Source: an uncultured Clostridia bacterium
GTDB taxonomy: Bacteria > Bacillota > Clostridia > Christensenellales > Borkfalkiaceae
Reading direction: 5' to 3'
Assembly (NCBI GenBank): GCA_934247225.1
Contig: CAKQJE010000004.1
Location: forward strand, 62,001-126,000
Length of the DNA stretch: 64,000 nucleotides
Under the pieces are notes generated by a model. It saw nothing but the letters and a program-made list of their open reading frames with translations, did no database searches and was not told the origin of the DNA. Both the position numbers and the translations under genes were made by a program. The first letter of the stretch is position 1. Each line of letters starts with the position of its first letter. Positions 35,021 through 43,551 of the stretch are shown piece after piece.

Positions 35021-35369
35021 GCGCCGTCGTCCGCCGAAATTATATACCACATTTCGGTTTTGCCGTTGTCGTGTTCGTATTTCTGCGCGTATTCGTCGTT
35101 CGGGTGGACCTGCACCGAAAGATTTTTCGCCGCGTCGATATACTTAATCAGCACGGGAAAGTCGCCACCGTTTAAGTCAACTGCGTTTCTGTTTTCTTTC
35201 AGATATTCGGAAAAGTTTTACCCGTTCCCGAAATCGTGCTTTCGCCGTCTCTATGTACGGATATTTCCCAACTTTCGGCAATGATTCCGTCTTTTTCTCT
35301 GCCGAAAAGCGTTTTTAATTTCTCTCCGCCCCAAAGATAATCTTTTAATACCGGCTGTAATTTTATCAT
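35020..35369 (-). pseudogene. manA: N-terminal fragment of mannose-6-phosphate isomerase
   Basis: From the ATG at 35367-35369 the frame encodes MIKLQPVLKDYLWGGEKLKT and ESWEISVHRDGES. It shifts frame near 35222 by a one-base loss and continues NGGDFPVLIKYIDAAKNLSV, QVHPNDEYA and KTEMWYIISADDGA. These are the opening parts of type I ManA, including the QVHP metal-binding motif. The remaining two thirds are replaced by a ROK fragment. Confidence 0.88.
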
Positions 35370-35398
35370 ATTATTTCAGTTTAAAAAGGTTGTGCAAC

Positions 35399-38371
35399 TT
35401 ATTCAAAACGGAAATAAACTCCGAATTGTAACACCTTATCGGTTATGCGTTTATCTTCGGGCAATTCGGGACCGCAGCTGTTGCTGCCCACGCCCGAAAA
35501 ATAGCCGTCGATTGCAAGTTCAAGCGTTTCACCGCGCTTCAAATCGGTAATATGCCTTACTGACTGCAAATCTTTGCCGATAAAATCGTTCACTTTGAAC
35601 GAGAAGAAATCACCTTTTGCGTAAACCGAAAGTTTTGCTCCGCTTTTACCGAAAAGCGATAAATGCGAAACTCCGCTCCTTTCGCCGTTTTCCTGCGGGC
35701 TGACGTATTCGTAAAACATATCTTTAATATCTTTTGAATAAACGCCCACCATTGCGGCTTCTTTGTAATCGCAGTAATTTTCGTTCGGTCCAAAGCCTTC
35801 CCATTCGACTTTATCGAATAAATTTTCGTTCGGGTTGAGCAGGAAACCGTATCTCGGCAAGTACGGTAAATTCTCGTTTTCTTTTATAAGCGTGCAATCA
35901 ACGCCTAAATCTCCGTTTGAAAAAATCGTATAAACGAATTTGTTGGTAAATTCTTTCGAGCGTTTCGGCGGCGAGAACAAACTGTTAACCGTAATTTTAT
36001 AATCGCAACCGACTTTTTCGACGCTATACGAAAGTACCCTGTTCCACATCATATCGAACCCGTGTTCACGCCATTTTCCGTTGATATACATATCGTTATC
36101 CATTTTATAGCGATAGATATTCGGCACGAACGAGTTCACTGCCGCATACGGATTGTAGAACAAAGATTTTTTATCGGACAGGTAATTTTTACCGTCCTTT
36201 TCTATCTTTTCAAACGTGACTGTATGCTTGGAAAAATAATATTTTACGTTGCCGCAATCGAAAATATAAAACTTCACGTTTTCGGTTACTTTTATTTCTC
36301 CGCCCTGCTTTTGCGAAATAACGGGTAAGGTTCTTTTTACAACGTGCTGTTCGCTTCCGCAAATTTTGCCGTTACGTTTATAAGTCAACTCGACGAAAAC
36401 GTTTTCGCCGCAAAGGTTTTCCGAAAGCTTGAATTTTTGAGTTTTTTGCGGTTTTATATCGTAATCGAGCGCAACTTCTGCGGTTTTGCCGTCTTTAATC
36501 ACTTTGCACTCTATTTCGTATTTTTCCGAACCCGTAAACGATAACCGACTTGTTATCGAAAGTTCGTTGCCGCATAACTTAGAATAGAACGGACGATATA
36601 CGTTCGCGATTTCGTAAGCAGCCGAAGTCAAATCACGGTCGGCGCGCAACATTCCGTCGGCGCAAAAATTACCGTCGTGAATCCACTCGTTGCCGTCGCC
36701 GCCGAAATAAAAATCTTTCTTGTTTTCGGCATAATAAGCGTGGTCGCACCATTCCCATATACAACCGCCCATAGAGCGTTCGTTTTCGTATATAGTCGCC
36801 CAATATTCTTTCAAACCGCCCGGTCCAACGCCCATAGAATGTGCGTATTCGCACAAAAAGAAGGGTTTGTTCGGGCGATTGTTCATCATTTCGACCATTT
36901 TCTCGCACGAAGGATACATCATAGAAACGACGTCAAAGCCGTTTTCGCCATCCCAATTCCATGCGCCTTCATAATGAATGAGCAAATCATTATCGTAAGA
37001 TTTCAGCAGTTCCGCCATTTTCTTTTGATTTTCGCCGAAACCGGATTCGTTACCCAAACTCCACAAAATCACCGATGCATGATATTTATCTCGGGCATAC
37101 AACCTTTCGATTCTGTCAAGATATTCCGCAAGATAATCAGAAGTTTTACTGAAATAGTCCAGCGTTTCATCCATAAAGAACGCGCCGTGCGTTTCAAGGT
37201 CGGCTTCGTCGATAACGTAAAATCCCATTCTGTCGCAAAGTTCCAACGCCGCAGGGCACGGCGGATAATGCGAAAATCTTATCGTGTCGATATTCACTTC
37301 TTTCATTAAACGGAAGTCTTTTTCGTAATCCTCCGTAGTTAAAGCGCACCCATTATCCGGCGTTGTATCATGATGATTTACGCCGTGACATTTTACGGGA
37401 ACGCCGTTCACATTAAATACGCCGTTTTCTATTTCGAAAGCACGGAAGCCCACCGGAATACTTACGTTTTCAACTTCTTTTCCGTTCATGAAAACCGACA
37501 AACTCAAATCGTATAAAACGGGATTTTCGGCGTTCCATTCCGACGGATTATCAACGGAGAACCCGATAGTGCTTTCACCTTTAACTTGTTTTCTATCGGT
37601 AAAAACAACTCTGCCGTCTTTATCGGTCAACGTAACGCAAAGTTCGCTCGGTTTTTCCGTTTGCATTTCTACGGCAACTCTACTATCGTAAGCATTGCCG
37701 TGCTTTTTACAAGTCCATGCAACATCGTAAATACCGTTTTCGATTACGTCGGTAATATATACCTCGCGGAAAATTCCGTTGTTACGAAGCATATCCTGAC
37801 ACTCGAACCAACTGCCCGTCGTCCATTTATACACGATGACCTTAATATCGTTTTCGCCGTCTGATAAACAATCGGTAATATCAAACTCGGACGGGTAATG
37901 ACTTCCCTGACTGTATCCGACATATTTGCCGTTAATAAACAAATCGAACCCCGCGCTTACGCCTTGAAACGTTATTATCGAACGAGATAAATTTTTTGCT
38001 TTTTTATAACTGAATTTCCTTTTATAAACCGCACCGGGAGCGCAATCGGGAACGTAAGGCGGCGTTGCGGGGAACGGATAAGCAACGTTGATATAAAACG
38101 GCTTTTCGTACCCTGCAAATTGCCAGACGTCGGGAACGCTTATTTCGTCGGTATAAGTCTGTTCGACTGTATCGAATGCTTCGCGGATATTTTCGTAATA
38201 CGCAAAATTCCACTTACCATTAAGAGAATGACATCTCGTCGTGTTTTTCGTGCCTGCAATATTGCCTGCATTTGTCGCCTTGCTTTCGTAAGGAATGAAG
38301 TAACTTCTTGCTTTCAGGCGGTTTTGCTGTAAAACTTCGTTGTTAAGATGGTTGTTAAAATCGAATTGCAT
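35399..38371 (-). CDS. lacZ: Beta-galactosidase, GH2
   Basis: The 990-residue protein, without signal peptide, hydrolyses beta-galactosides in the cytoplasm. Domain order is LacZ-like: a sugar-binding sandwich (residues about 40-205), an Ig-like domain (to about 310), a TIM barrel (about 320-610) with acid/base Glu442 in LGNESGFG and nucleophile Glu508 in FFLCEYAHSMG, a second Ig-like domain and the large C-terminal beta-sandwich. AGGAAAC lies upstream of the ATG. A possible promoter (TTGTCC, then TATAGA) lies between the gene and the nested repeat element at 38448. Confidence 0.95.
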   Translation of the reverse strand: MQFDFNNHLNNEVLQQNRLKARSYFIPYESKATNAGNIAGTKNTTRCHSLNGKWNFAYYENIREAFDTVEQTYTDEISVPDVWQFAGYEKPFYINVAYPFPATPPYVPDCAPGAVYKRKFSYKKAKNLSRSIITFQGVSAGFDLFINGKYVGYSQGSHYPSEFDITDCLSDGENDIKVIVYKWTTGSWFECQDMLRNNGIFREVYITDVIENGIYDVAWTCKKHGNAYDSRVAVEMQTEKPSELCVTLTDKDGRVVFTDRKQVKGESTIGFSVDNPSEWNAENPVLYDLSLSVFMNGKEVENVSIPVGFRAFEIENGVFNVNGVPVKCHGVNHHDTTPDNGCALTTEDYEKDFRLMKEVNIDTIRFSHYPPCPAALELCDRMGFYVIDEADLETHGAFFMDETLDYFSKTSDYLAEYLDRIERLYARDKYHASVILWSLGNESGFGENQKKMAELLKSYDNDLLIHYEGAWNWDGENGFDVVSMMYPSCEKMVEMMNNRPNKPFFLCEYAHSMGVGPGGLKEYWATIYENERSMGGCIWEWCDHAYYAENKKDFYFGGDGNEWIHDGNFCADGMLRADRDLTSAAYEIANVYRPFYSKLCGNELSITSRLSFTGSEKYEIECKVIKDGKTAEVALDYDIKPQKTQKFKLSENLCGENVFVELTYKRNGKICGSEQHVVKRTLPVISQKQGGEIKVTENVKFYIFDCGNVKYYFSKHTVTFEKIEKDGKNYLSDKKSLFYNPYAAVNSFVPNIYRYKMDNDMYINGKWREHGFDMMWNRVLSYSVEKVGCDYKITVNSLFSPPKRSKEFTNKFVYTIFSNGDLGVDCTLIKENENLPYLPRYGFLLNPNENLFDKVEWEGFGPNENYCDYKEAAMVGVYSKDIKDMFYEYVSPQENGERSGVSHLSLFGKSGAKLSVYAKGDFFSFKVNDFIGKDLQSVRHITDLKRGETLELAIDGYFSGVGSNSCGPELPEDKRITDKVLQFGVYFRFE

Positions 38372-38447
38372 TTTTATTATGTTTCCTATGCAGTATATTT
38401 CTATATTCAGCGAGGTAAGTCGGACAAAATTATGAAGAAATCTAAAC

Positions 38448-39025
38448 TATGCCAGACAAGAATAAAACGAACCGTGGTTTGACGGCAAATTTTTGACTAA
38501 TACGTCGTTACGCTCGCGGCTTATACGTCAAGTATTAACCAGTTCGCGTGCCTTGTCTTAGCCTAAAATTTCGCCGCCAGACTTGTAGCCGAGAAGAACC
38601 TCTGATAAACTCGCCTTGAAGCCGTCTTTTCTATGCTTTACGGCAAATCCGCCCTCGTAGTATTTGTATACAACTTCTGTCTCCTTCGCCATAAATCATT
38701 AGAAAATACGGCTTCAAGGTTGCCCTATATATTAAGTCATCGATACCGCAAATTTTCAGGTGCGCCTTGCGATTAAGGCAAGGCGTTTCCGCGGGTTAGT
38801 ATACAAATACAAGCCGTGGAAAGAACGAAGAATTAAGCGTAAGGCACGCCTGAAAATCGAGTTTAGCAGGGGTTCTTCTCGACTATCAACCAAAACGTCG
38901 TTATTTTCGATGAATTTTGGCGAAGGCGAACGCAGATGTACTTACCGTACTTCAAGCGAGAATTTGCCAAAAAACGCGGAAATAACGGCGTTTTGGCAAG
39001 GTTCGTATTACTCTTGTCTGGCATA
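38448..39025 (-). repeat. Outer unit of nested inverted-repeat element, locus 2
   Basis: The ends 38448-38473 and 39000-39025 are inverted repeats matching at 24 of 26 positions (TATGCCAGAC to GTCTGGCATA). Read on the minus strand, the order is arm, B hairpin (stem 38890-38909 with 38977-38996, 18 of 20 paired), nested unit, A hairpin (stem 38481-38500 with 38558-38578), arm. Loop sequences match those of locus 1, for example GGCAAATTCTCGCTTGAAG and ACATCTGCGTTCGCCTTCG in B, and GACAAGGCACGCGAAC with TAATACTTGACGTATAA in A. Stem sequences do not match those of the other units. No coding potential or transposase. Confidence 0.8.
38586..38885 (+). repeat. Inner unit nested in locus 2 element, opposite orientation
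   Basis: The arms 38586-38613 and 38858-38885 are inverted repeats matching at 25 of 28 positions. The B hairpin has stem 38615-38633 with 38700-38718 (18 of 19 paired). The A hairpin has stem 38752-38776 with 38833-38857 (21 of 25, two of the rest being G-U pairs). Loops keep CGGCAAATC, a GTAT/ATAC mini-stem and CTCCTTCGCC (B), and GGCAAGGCG, GCGGGTTAGTA and AACGAAG (A). Its B-to-A order is on the plus strand, opposite to its host unit. Confidence 0.8.
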
Positions 39026-39030
39026 AAGGC

Positions 39031-39062
39031 TGTCGCAAGAAAAACTCAGTTTTCTTGCGACA
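39031..39062 (-). terminator. Strong hairpin between surface-protein gene and element, probable terminator
   Basis: TGTCGCAAGAAAAC pairs almost perfectly with GTTTTCTTGCGACA around a 3-4 base loop. It lies 98 bases past the stop of the minus-strand surface-protein gene and 5 bases from the repeat element. The T-run is only CTTTAT, so a terminator is likely but not sure. Confidence 0.55.
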
Positions 39063-39159
39063 ACCCGAACAGTATTATTGCTCTGTTAACTACAGAAATG
39101 GAGCACGTTAATAAATAATTGCTCACTGTTTATGTTTAGTTTTGTTTCCCTTGCCTGAA

Positions 39160-42100
39160 TTATTTCGTTTGAAATACGGGAACTCCGTCGACGATTGTCC
39201 AATATGCGCTATCCCAATCTTTGATTACGGATTGCGTTGTTTCGTTGGCTTTAAGTTCGTCAAAGTTTGCAAAGTATGCAATAGCCGGATAATAGTTGTC
39301 TCTGTCGATAGATTGCTCGGCATTGTAATTTTCGCTCGGACAAACCGCAAATATTCCGTTATAACCGGTATTGCTGCCGCCAAGAATTCTGAACGATGCG
39401 CCCGTTCCCGAAATGACAGCCTGACTTGCGTCTACGAACACATTGGTAATTTTGCCACCTTTTTGTTCGGATCTGCAGTGATTATATATAGTACCGTTAT
39501 AGTTGCTGCCTGCGGAAATAGATACATACTGCACGTATACGTTTTCTATCGTGCCAAGTCCGCCCGAACAAAGGAAATTGCTTTCGCCGGCAATCTTTGC
39601 ATTTGTAAACGCTATATTTCTCAATACGCCGTCTTTAGTCATGCAACTGATAAACGCATTGCCCGTAGCGGTCAGCCCGTCGATAGCATATCCGCAACCA
39701 TCGAATATGCCTTTGAAACCATACGCTCCATCAACGTCCCAACGCTCAAACGTAACCATAGTTGCGGATGTAATATTCGCTCCCAATTTAAAGTAACCGC
39801 CGAGAATTTGATTTTCGGTTTCACACGCATTTGCAATCTTTATCCAGTTTGCGTAATCGGCGGCATTCTTCAGAACTTTGCTTACAAGCGTTGCAGCAAT
39901 AGTAATCGTTTTGCCGTCATCGTCTGTCACGACAATCATTCTTGCACCGTAATTGTAGCCGAACGCCGAACGAGCGACAATCAGTTTGCCGTTTGCAAAG
40001 GTAAACCCGCTTGCATCGAGCGCATTGCCTTCCATTGTAACAGAAGCGACGTTTCCGAACGTAAAGCCTACTGCCGTACAATCGATTTCCAAGGCGTTGT
40101 CGTTAAGTTTAACGATGTCGTTGTCTACGAGTATATCGAGGTCGATATCCTTTGCTCCGAGGTCAATACTGTTTACGACATATTTTTCAGGTGCGGGTAT
40201 GCCGTCGTTAACGACCCAGAAGCCGTTGTTATTCCAGACTGCCAATACCTCTTGCGTTGTTTCGTTGGCTTTAAGTTCGTCAAAGTTTGCAAAGTATGCA
40301 ATAGCCTCATAGTTGTTACCTCTGTCGCCGATAGATTGCTCGGGGTTGTAATTTTTGCTCGGACATACGCCGAACACTCCGCCAAATCCTCTCTCCGTGC
40401 CAGCCGTCAAAATTCTGAACGTTGAACCGCTTCCGACGATAGTTGCTTTACTTGCGTCAACAAATACGTTACGCATAGCACAACCGGCTCTGAAATTGGC
40501 AATGGTTCCGTTATTTTGGCTACCCGCTGAAATTTCCTTATACTGCACGTATACGTTTTCGATCGTGCCTTTACCTCCGGACGTAAGGAAGTTACCCTCG
40601 CCAGTGATTTTGACGTTAGTGAACGCAATATTTTTAAGCACTCCGGTCTCGGTCATCGTGGTAACAAACGCGTTATAGTCCCAACTGCTTCTGTTAAGCC
40701 CGTCGACAACGTAACCGCAACCGTCGAACACGCCTTTAAAGCCTTCGCTTCCGTCGGTCGCACCGCGATTAAACATAACCATTGACGTTGCCGTAATGTT
40801 TGCGCCCAAACGGAAATATCCGCCCCACAAAGTTGCGCTTTGTTCGCAAGACTTGGCTATGGTAATCCAATTTGCATATTGGTCGGCAGTTGTGATCGTC
40901 ATTGTAACGACAAGAGCGTTTATTGTAACGTTGTATGTTTCGTTTTGGTCTGTTACTCTTATGCCAAACGCCTTTTCTCCGTATATACCGAGCGGCAAAA
41001 CGTCGGCAAGAGTGATAACGCCGTTTTGAGCCGCTGCGCGGTAAGTCGTTTCGCCGACGGCGAGCGTTACTTCCGCATTTCCGTTGTAACCTATGGTTGT
41101 CAGATCGAGTTTACCGTCGGTCGCTTTTCCCTGTCCGTTGTCCACGGTCGCCGCAAAATCAATCGTTTGTTTGGTGCCGAGAGTACCGGTAACGTCCTTT
41201 TTCCCGCATTTGCAAGCCGCCGTTTGCAAACCGTCGCTTTCGCTTATCGAAATGTTGTGTTGCGGAGTTATCGTTAAAACTTTTTCCGCACCCGTGTAAT
41301 TGGCGCTATCGGCAACCGCAGCCTTGACATAATAGGTTGTACCATAGATAAAGGCGAAGTCTGCGAGTTGTTCTTTTGTATAGTAATCGTTACCGTTGTC
41401 GGAGTAAGTAAACGTTACCGCCGTGCCGCTTGCAGAAGTTGCCGTAAGTTCGGGAACAGAATCTCCGCAGCGTACGGTTACGCTGTCAAGAGAAAAGTCG
41501 ATGCTGTCGGCAATTTGGGCGATTGTAATTGTAATTTGGTTTTCCGCTTCGACAACATTGTAGTTGGCAGCGGCTACTGCTTTGTAACTAACCGTATACT
41601 CGCCCGCGTTGATTGCCATGGGGATGTCTGTCGTCCAATCGCCGTCACCGAGTTTATATTTGATTGTCGCGCCGATCGCACTGCCGGCAACGACAAGTTC
41701 CTGCGATTTGCCGTTGTATGTCAACCCGGTCTTTGCCGTGGGAGCGATTACTTGCGCGTCGGCTTTTGCAATGGTTACGGTAAGTTGTTGCGTTTCGTCG
41801 TCGATTAAGTCGCTGTGGCTGTCGTCGCCGAGAACTTTGTAGTACACGGTGTATTTGCCTGCGTTTGTCGCCGTGGGTATTTCAGACGACCAAACGCCGT
41901 CGACTCCGAGTTTATACTGCATTGTACCGCCGTCAACCACGCCTGCCGTAATCAGATTAAGCGCATCGCCTGTGTAAACAAGGTTTGCAACAGCCGTCGG
42001 TTTAGTTGTAAGTACGGCTTTTGCACGAGCGATCTTAAACTCCGCCGTCTTTTCCGCGCCGTCGTAGTTCGCCGTTGCGACAACTTTTGCTTTGACAAAG

Positions 42101-42576
42101 TAACTACCTGCCGCTGTCGGAACGGTTTCGACAAACGTTCCGTCGGCAGTCGCGCCATAAGCGAACGTCGGCGTGCCGAACAGTGCCGTTGCAACGGGCA
42201 TTTTGGGTTCTTCGCCGTATGTCCAACCTTCCAACGACAAAGCCGTGATTTGGTTAGGCGCCTTGGCAATAGCGAACTTCAAAGTAACCTTGGTTGCATC
42301 ATCGCTGTCAGGCGCTGCCCATTCGTAATTTGTTTCATCGGACAGTTTCAGCACAACGTCGTATTCTCCTACATCCGTACCGCCTTCGTTGGAAACAATC
42401 TCGTAACCATCGTTTTGCGGTACTACCGCGGTCAATTTACTGCCCGTGTAGACCTGCGAAGCAATGGTAGGAGTTTCCAATTGTGTTTTTGGCTCATCTA
42501 TCTCGCATGCGGCAAACGTGGCACACACAGCCGCCAATGCAAAGAAGACAGTCAACACACTGAGAATCTTTTTCAT
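39160..42576 (-). CDS. Large repeat-bearing surface lipoprotein
   Basis: The 1138-residue protein has a lipoprotein signal (lipobox FAAC, Cys24). About five Ig-like units of MBG/Flg_new-like type cover residues 30-450 (each with a YTG/YNG start and an AGxYxVxxK strand). A GHK-like Cys unit (HNISISESDG with CKCG) follows. Then come two copies of a module of about 200 residues with a YANWIxIAxxCE opening, GGYFxLGANIT, GFKGxFDGCGYxxDGL, GVLxNIAFTN, GTIENVYVQY, FVDAS and AYFANFDELKANETTQ. It resembles GLUG-type repeats and probably forms a beta-helix that binds glycans or cells. A 55-base stretch is identical in both copies. GGAGG precedes the ATG. Confidence 0.85.
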   Translation of the reverse strand: MKKILSVLTVFFALAAVCATFAACEIDEPKTQLETPTIASQVYTGSKLTAVVPQNDGYEIVSNEGGTDVGEYDVVLKLSDETNYEWAAPDSDDATKVTLKFAIAKAPNQITALSLEGWTYGEEPKMPVATALFGTPTFAYGATADGTFVETVPTAAGSYFVKAKVVATANYDGAEKTAEFKIARAKAVLTTKPTAVANLVYTGDALNLITAGVVDGGTMQYKLGVDGVWSSEIPTATNAGKYTVYYKVLGDDSHSDLIDDETQQLTVTIAKADAQVIAPTAKTGLTYNGKSQELVVAGSAIGATIKYKLGDGDWTTDIPMAINAGEYTVSYKAVAAANYNVVEAENQITITIAQIADSIDFSLDSVTVRCGDSVPELTATSASGTAVTFTYSDNGNDYYTKEQLADFAFIYGTTYYVKAAVADSANYTGAEKVLTITPQHNISISESDGLQTAACKCGKKDVTGTLGTKQTIDFAATVDNGQGKATDGKLDLTTIGYNGNAEVTLAVGETTYRAAAQNGVITLADVLPLGIYGEKAFGIRVTDQNETYNVTINALVVTMTITTADQYANWITIAKSCEQSATLWGGYFRLGANITATSMVMFNRGATDGSEGFKGVFDGCGYVVDGLNRSSWDYNAFVTTMTETGVLKNIAFTNVKITGEGNFLTSGGKGTIENVYVQYKEISAGSQNNGTIANFRAGCAMRNVFVDASKATIVGSGSTFRILTAGTERGFGGVFGVCPSKNYNPEQSIGDRGNNYEAIAYFANFDELKANETTQEVLAVWNNNGFWVVNDGIPAPEKYVVNSIDLGAKDIDLDILVDNDIVKLNDNALEIDCTAVGFTFGNVASVTMEGNALDASGFTFANGKLIVARSAFGYNYGARMIVVTDDDGKTITIAATLVSKVLKNAADYANWIKIANACETENQILGGYFKLGANITSATMVTFERWDVDGAYGFKGIFDGCGYAIDGLTATGNAFISCMTKDGVLRNIAFTNAKIAGESNFLCSGGLGTIENVYVQYVSISAGSNYNGTIYNHCRSEQKGGKITNVFVDASQAVISGTGASFRILGGSNTGYNGIFAVCPSENYNAEQSIDRDNYYPAIAYFANFDELKANETTQSVIKDWDSAYWTIVDGVPVFQTK
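39232..39286. repeat. 55-base direct repeat, copy 1
   Basis: Identical over 55 bases to 40252-40306. It encodes the AIAYFANFDELKANETTQ end of each module of the surface lipoprotein and points to recent duplication or gene conversion. Confidence 0.9.
40252..40306. repeat. 55-base direct repeat, copy 2
   Basis: Second copy of the identical 55-base stretch at 39232-39286, in the same gene and frame. Confidence 0.9.
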
Positions 42577-42684
42577 ATCATTTCCTCCAGTTATTTTTTT
42601 CGCATTATCAGGTGCTCTGCAATGCGTAGTTTCCTTTATATCCTTACTTATTTATCATAAAAAATCAAAATTTATAAAGGATCA

Positions 42685-43551
42685 TTAAATTATTTGCAAA
42701 ATTTCTTCAAGTTTATTTACTTTTTTGCAACACAAGCAATCCAACCCGCTTTGCGTTATATTTCCGCCGTTAAGCCCAACGACGGGAAAGCCCGAAAACC
42801 GCAACGACAACACGCCGGCAGCACTGTCTTCGATACCGATGACAGTTGTCGGATCGGTTACTTTTAATCCCAAATATGCCAGTTCTGTATAAATCCACGG
42901 ATGCGGTTTTGAAGCAACTTCGCCCAAAGTGCCGTAGTCGCCGACATCTTTGCGGCGTCCTCCGGTAATGATTGCGTCATAGTAATTTCTCGGGTCGCCC
43001 ATATTAAGTGTACGAAACGCCGCAACGATTTCGGGAATGGCTTTATAGTCCAGACCGCTTGTCGCCAGACCTATTTTTATATTTCGTTTTTTTACTTCCG
43101 TCAGAAAATCTTTCAGCCCATCGGCAGGCTTAAATGCGTCGACATGCCCCCTGCCTTGCATTATTTCTTTTAGTTGAAACTCTGCTATATTGTGATAGCA
43201 CTCTACCGCTGAATTTATATCCTTGTCTGGCATATATTTGTTAAGACAATAATTTAGATGATCAACCGTTGTAAAACCCGAAACAAACGGTATATCGGAT
43301 TCCTCAAGCGAAAACTTGCCGTCGCCGAGCAGTTTTTGCATTGTCTGCTCTATTACAAACACCCAAAAGTCCTCGCTTGTAAGAGTGGTTCCGTCCAAGT
43401 CCATAAGTATTGCTTTCGCCGGACCGAAAAAGTCCACAGGTTTTATCAAATATGACGCGTTTACGCCATAGTTCGTTAAATTACCGTACAAATTACCGTT
43501 TTGTTCGGTAAAAACCACATTGCCGAGACTTTTGCCGATTAACCTTTTCAT
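42685..43551 (-). CDS. Beta-phosphoglucomutase-like HAD hydrolase
   Basis: This 288-residue HAD protein has motif I LMDLDGTTLTSEDF (near residue 48), motif II LATSGLDYKAI (near 167) and a closing GIEDSAAGVLS (near 245) preceded by SKPHPWIY, the pattern of the phosphoglucomutase/phosphatase subgroup. About 45 residues precede motif I, which is longer than usual. It may isomerise or dephosphorylate a sugar phosphate released by the neighbouring glycosidases. It overlaps the beta-mannosidase gene by 4 bases. Confidence 0.85.
   Translation of the reverse strand: MKRLIGKSLGNVVFTEQNGNLYGNLTNYGVNASYLIKPVDFFGPAKAILMDLDGTTLTSEDFWVFVIEQTMQKLLGDGKFSLEESDIPFVSGFTTVDHLNYCLNKYMPDKDINSAVECYHNIAEFQLKEIMQGRGHVDAFKPADGLKDFLTEVKKRNIKIGLATSGLDYKAIPEIVAAFRTLNMGDPRNYYDAIITGGRRKDVGDYGTLGEVASKPHPWIYTELAYLGLKVTDPTTVIGIEDSAAGVLSLRFSGFPVVGLNGGNITQSGLDCLCCKKVNKLEEILQII

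Noticed and set aside
34822..35154. A novel ManA-ROK fusion enzyme
   Set aside because: Both parts are truncated and frameshifted on either side, so it is debris rather than a working gene.
39142..40425. A 427-codon plus-strand frame
   Set aside because: It lies antisense inside the surface-lipoprotein gene, is Cys/Arg-rich and has no ribosome site; it is a shadow of that gene's codon bias.
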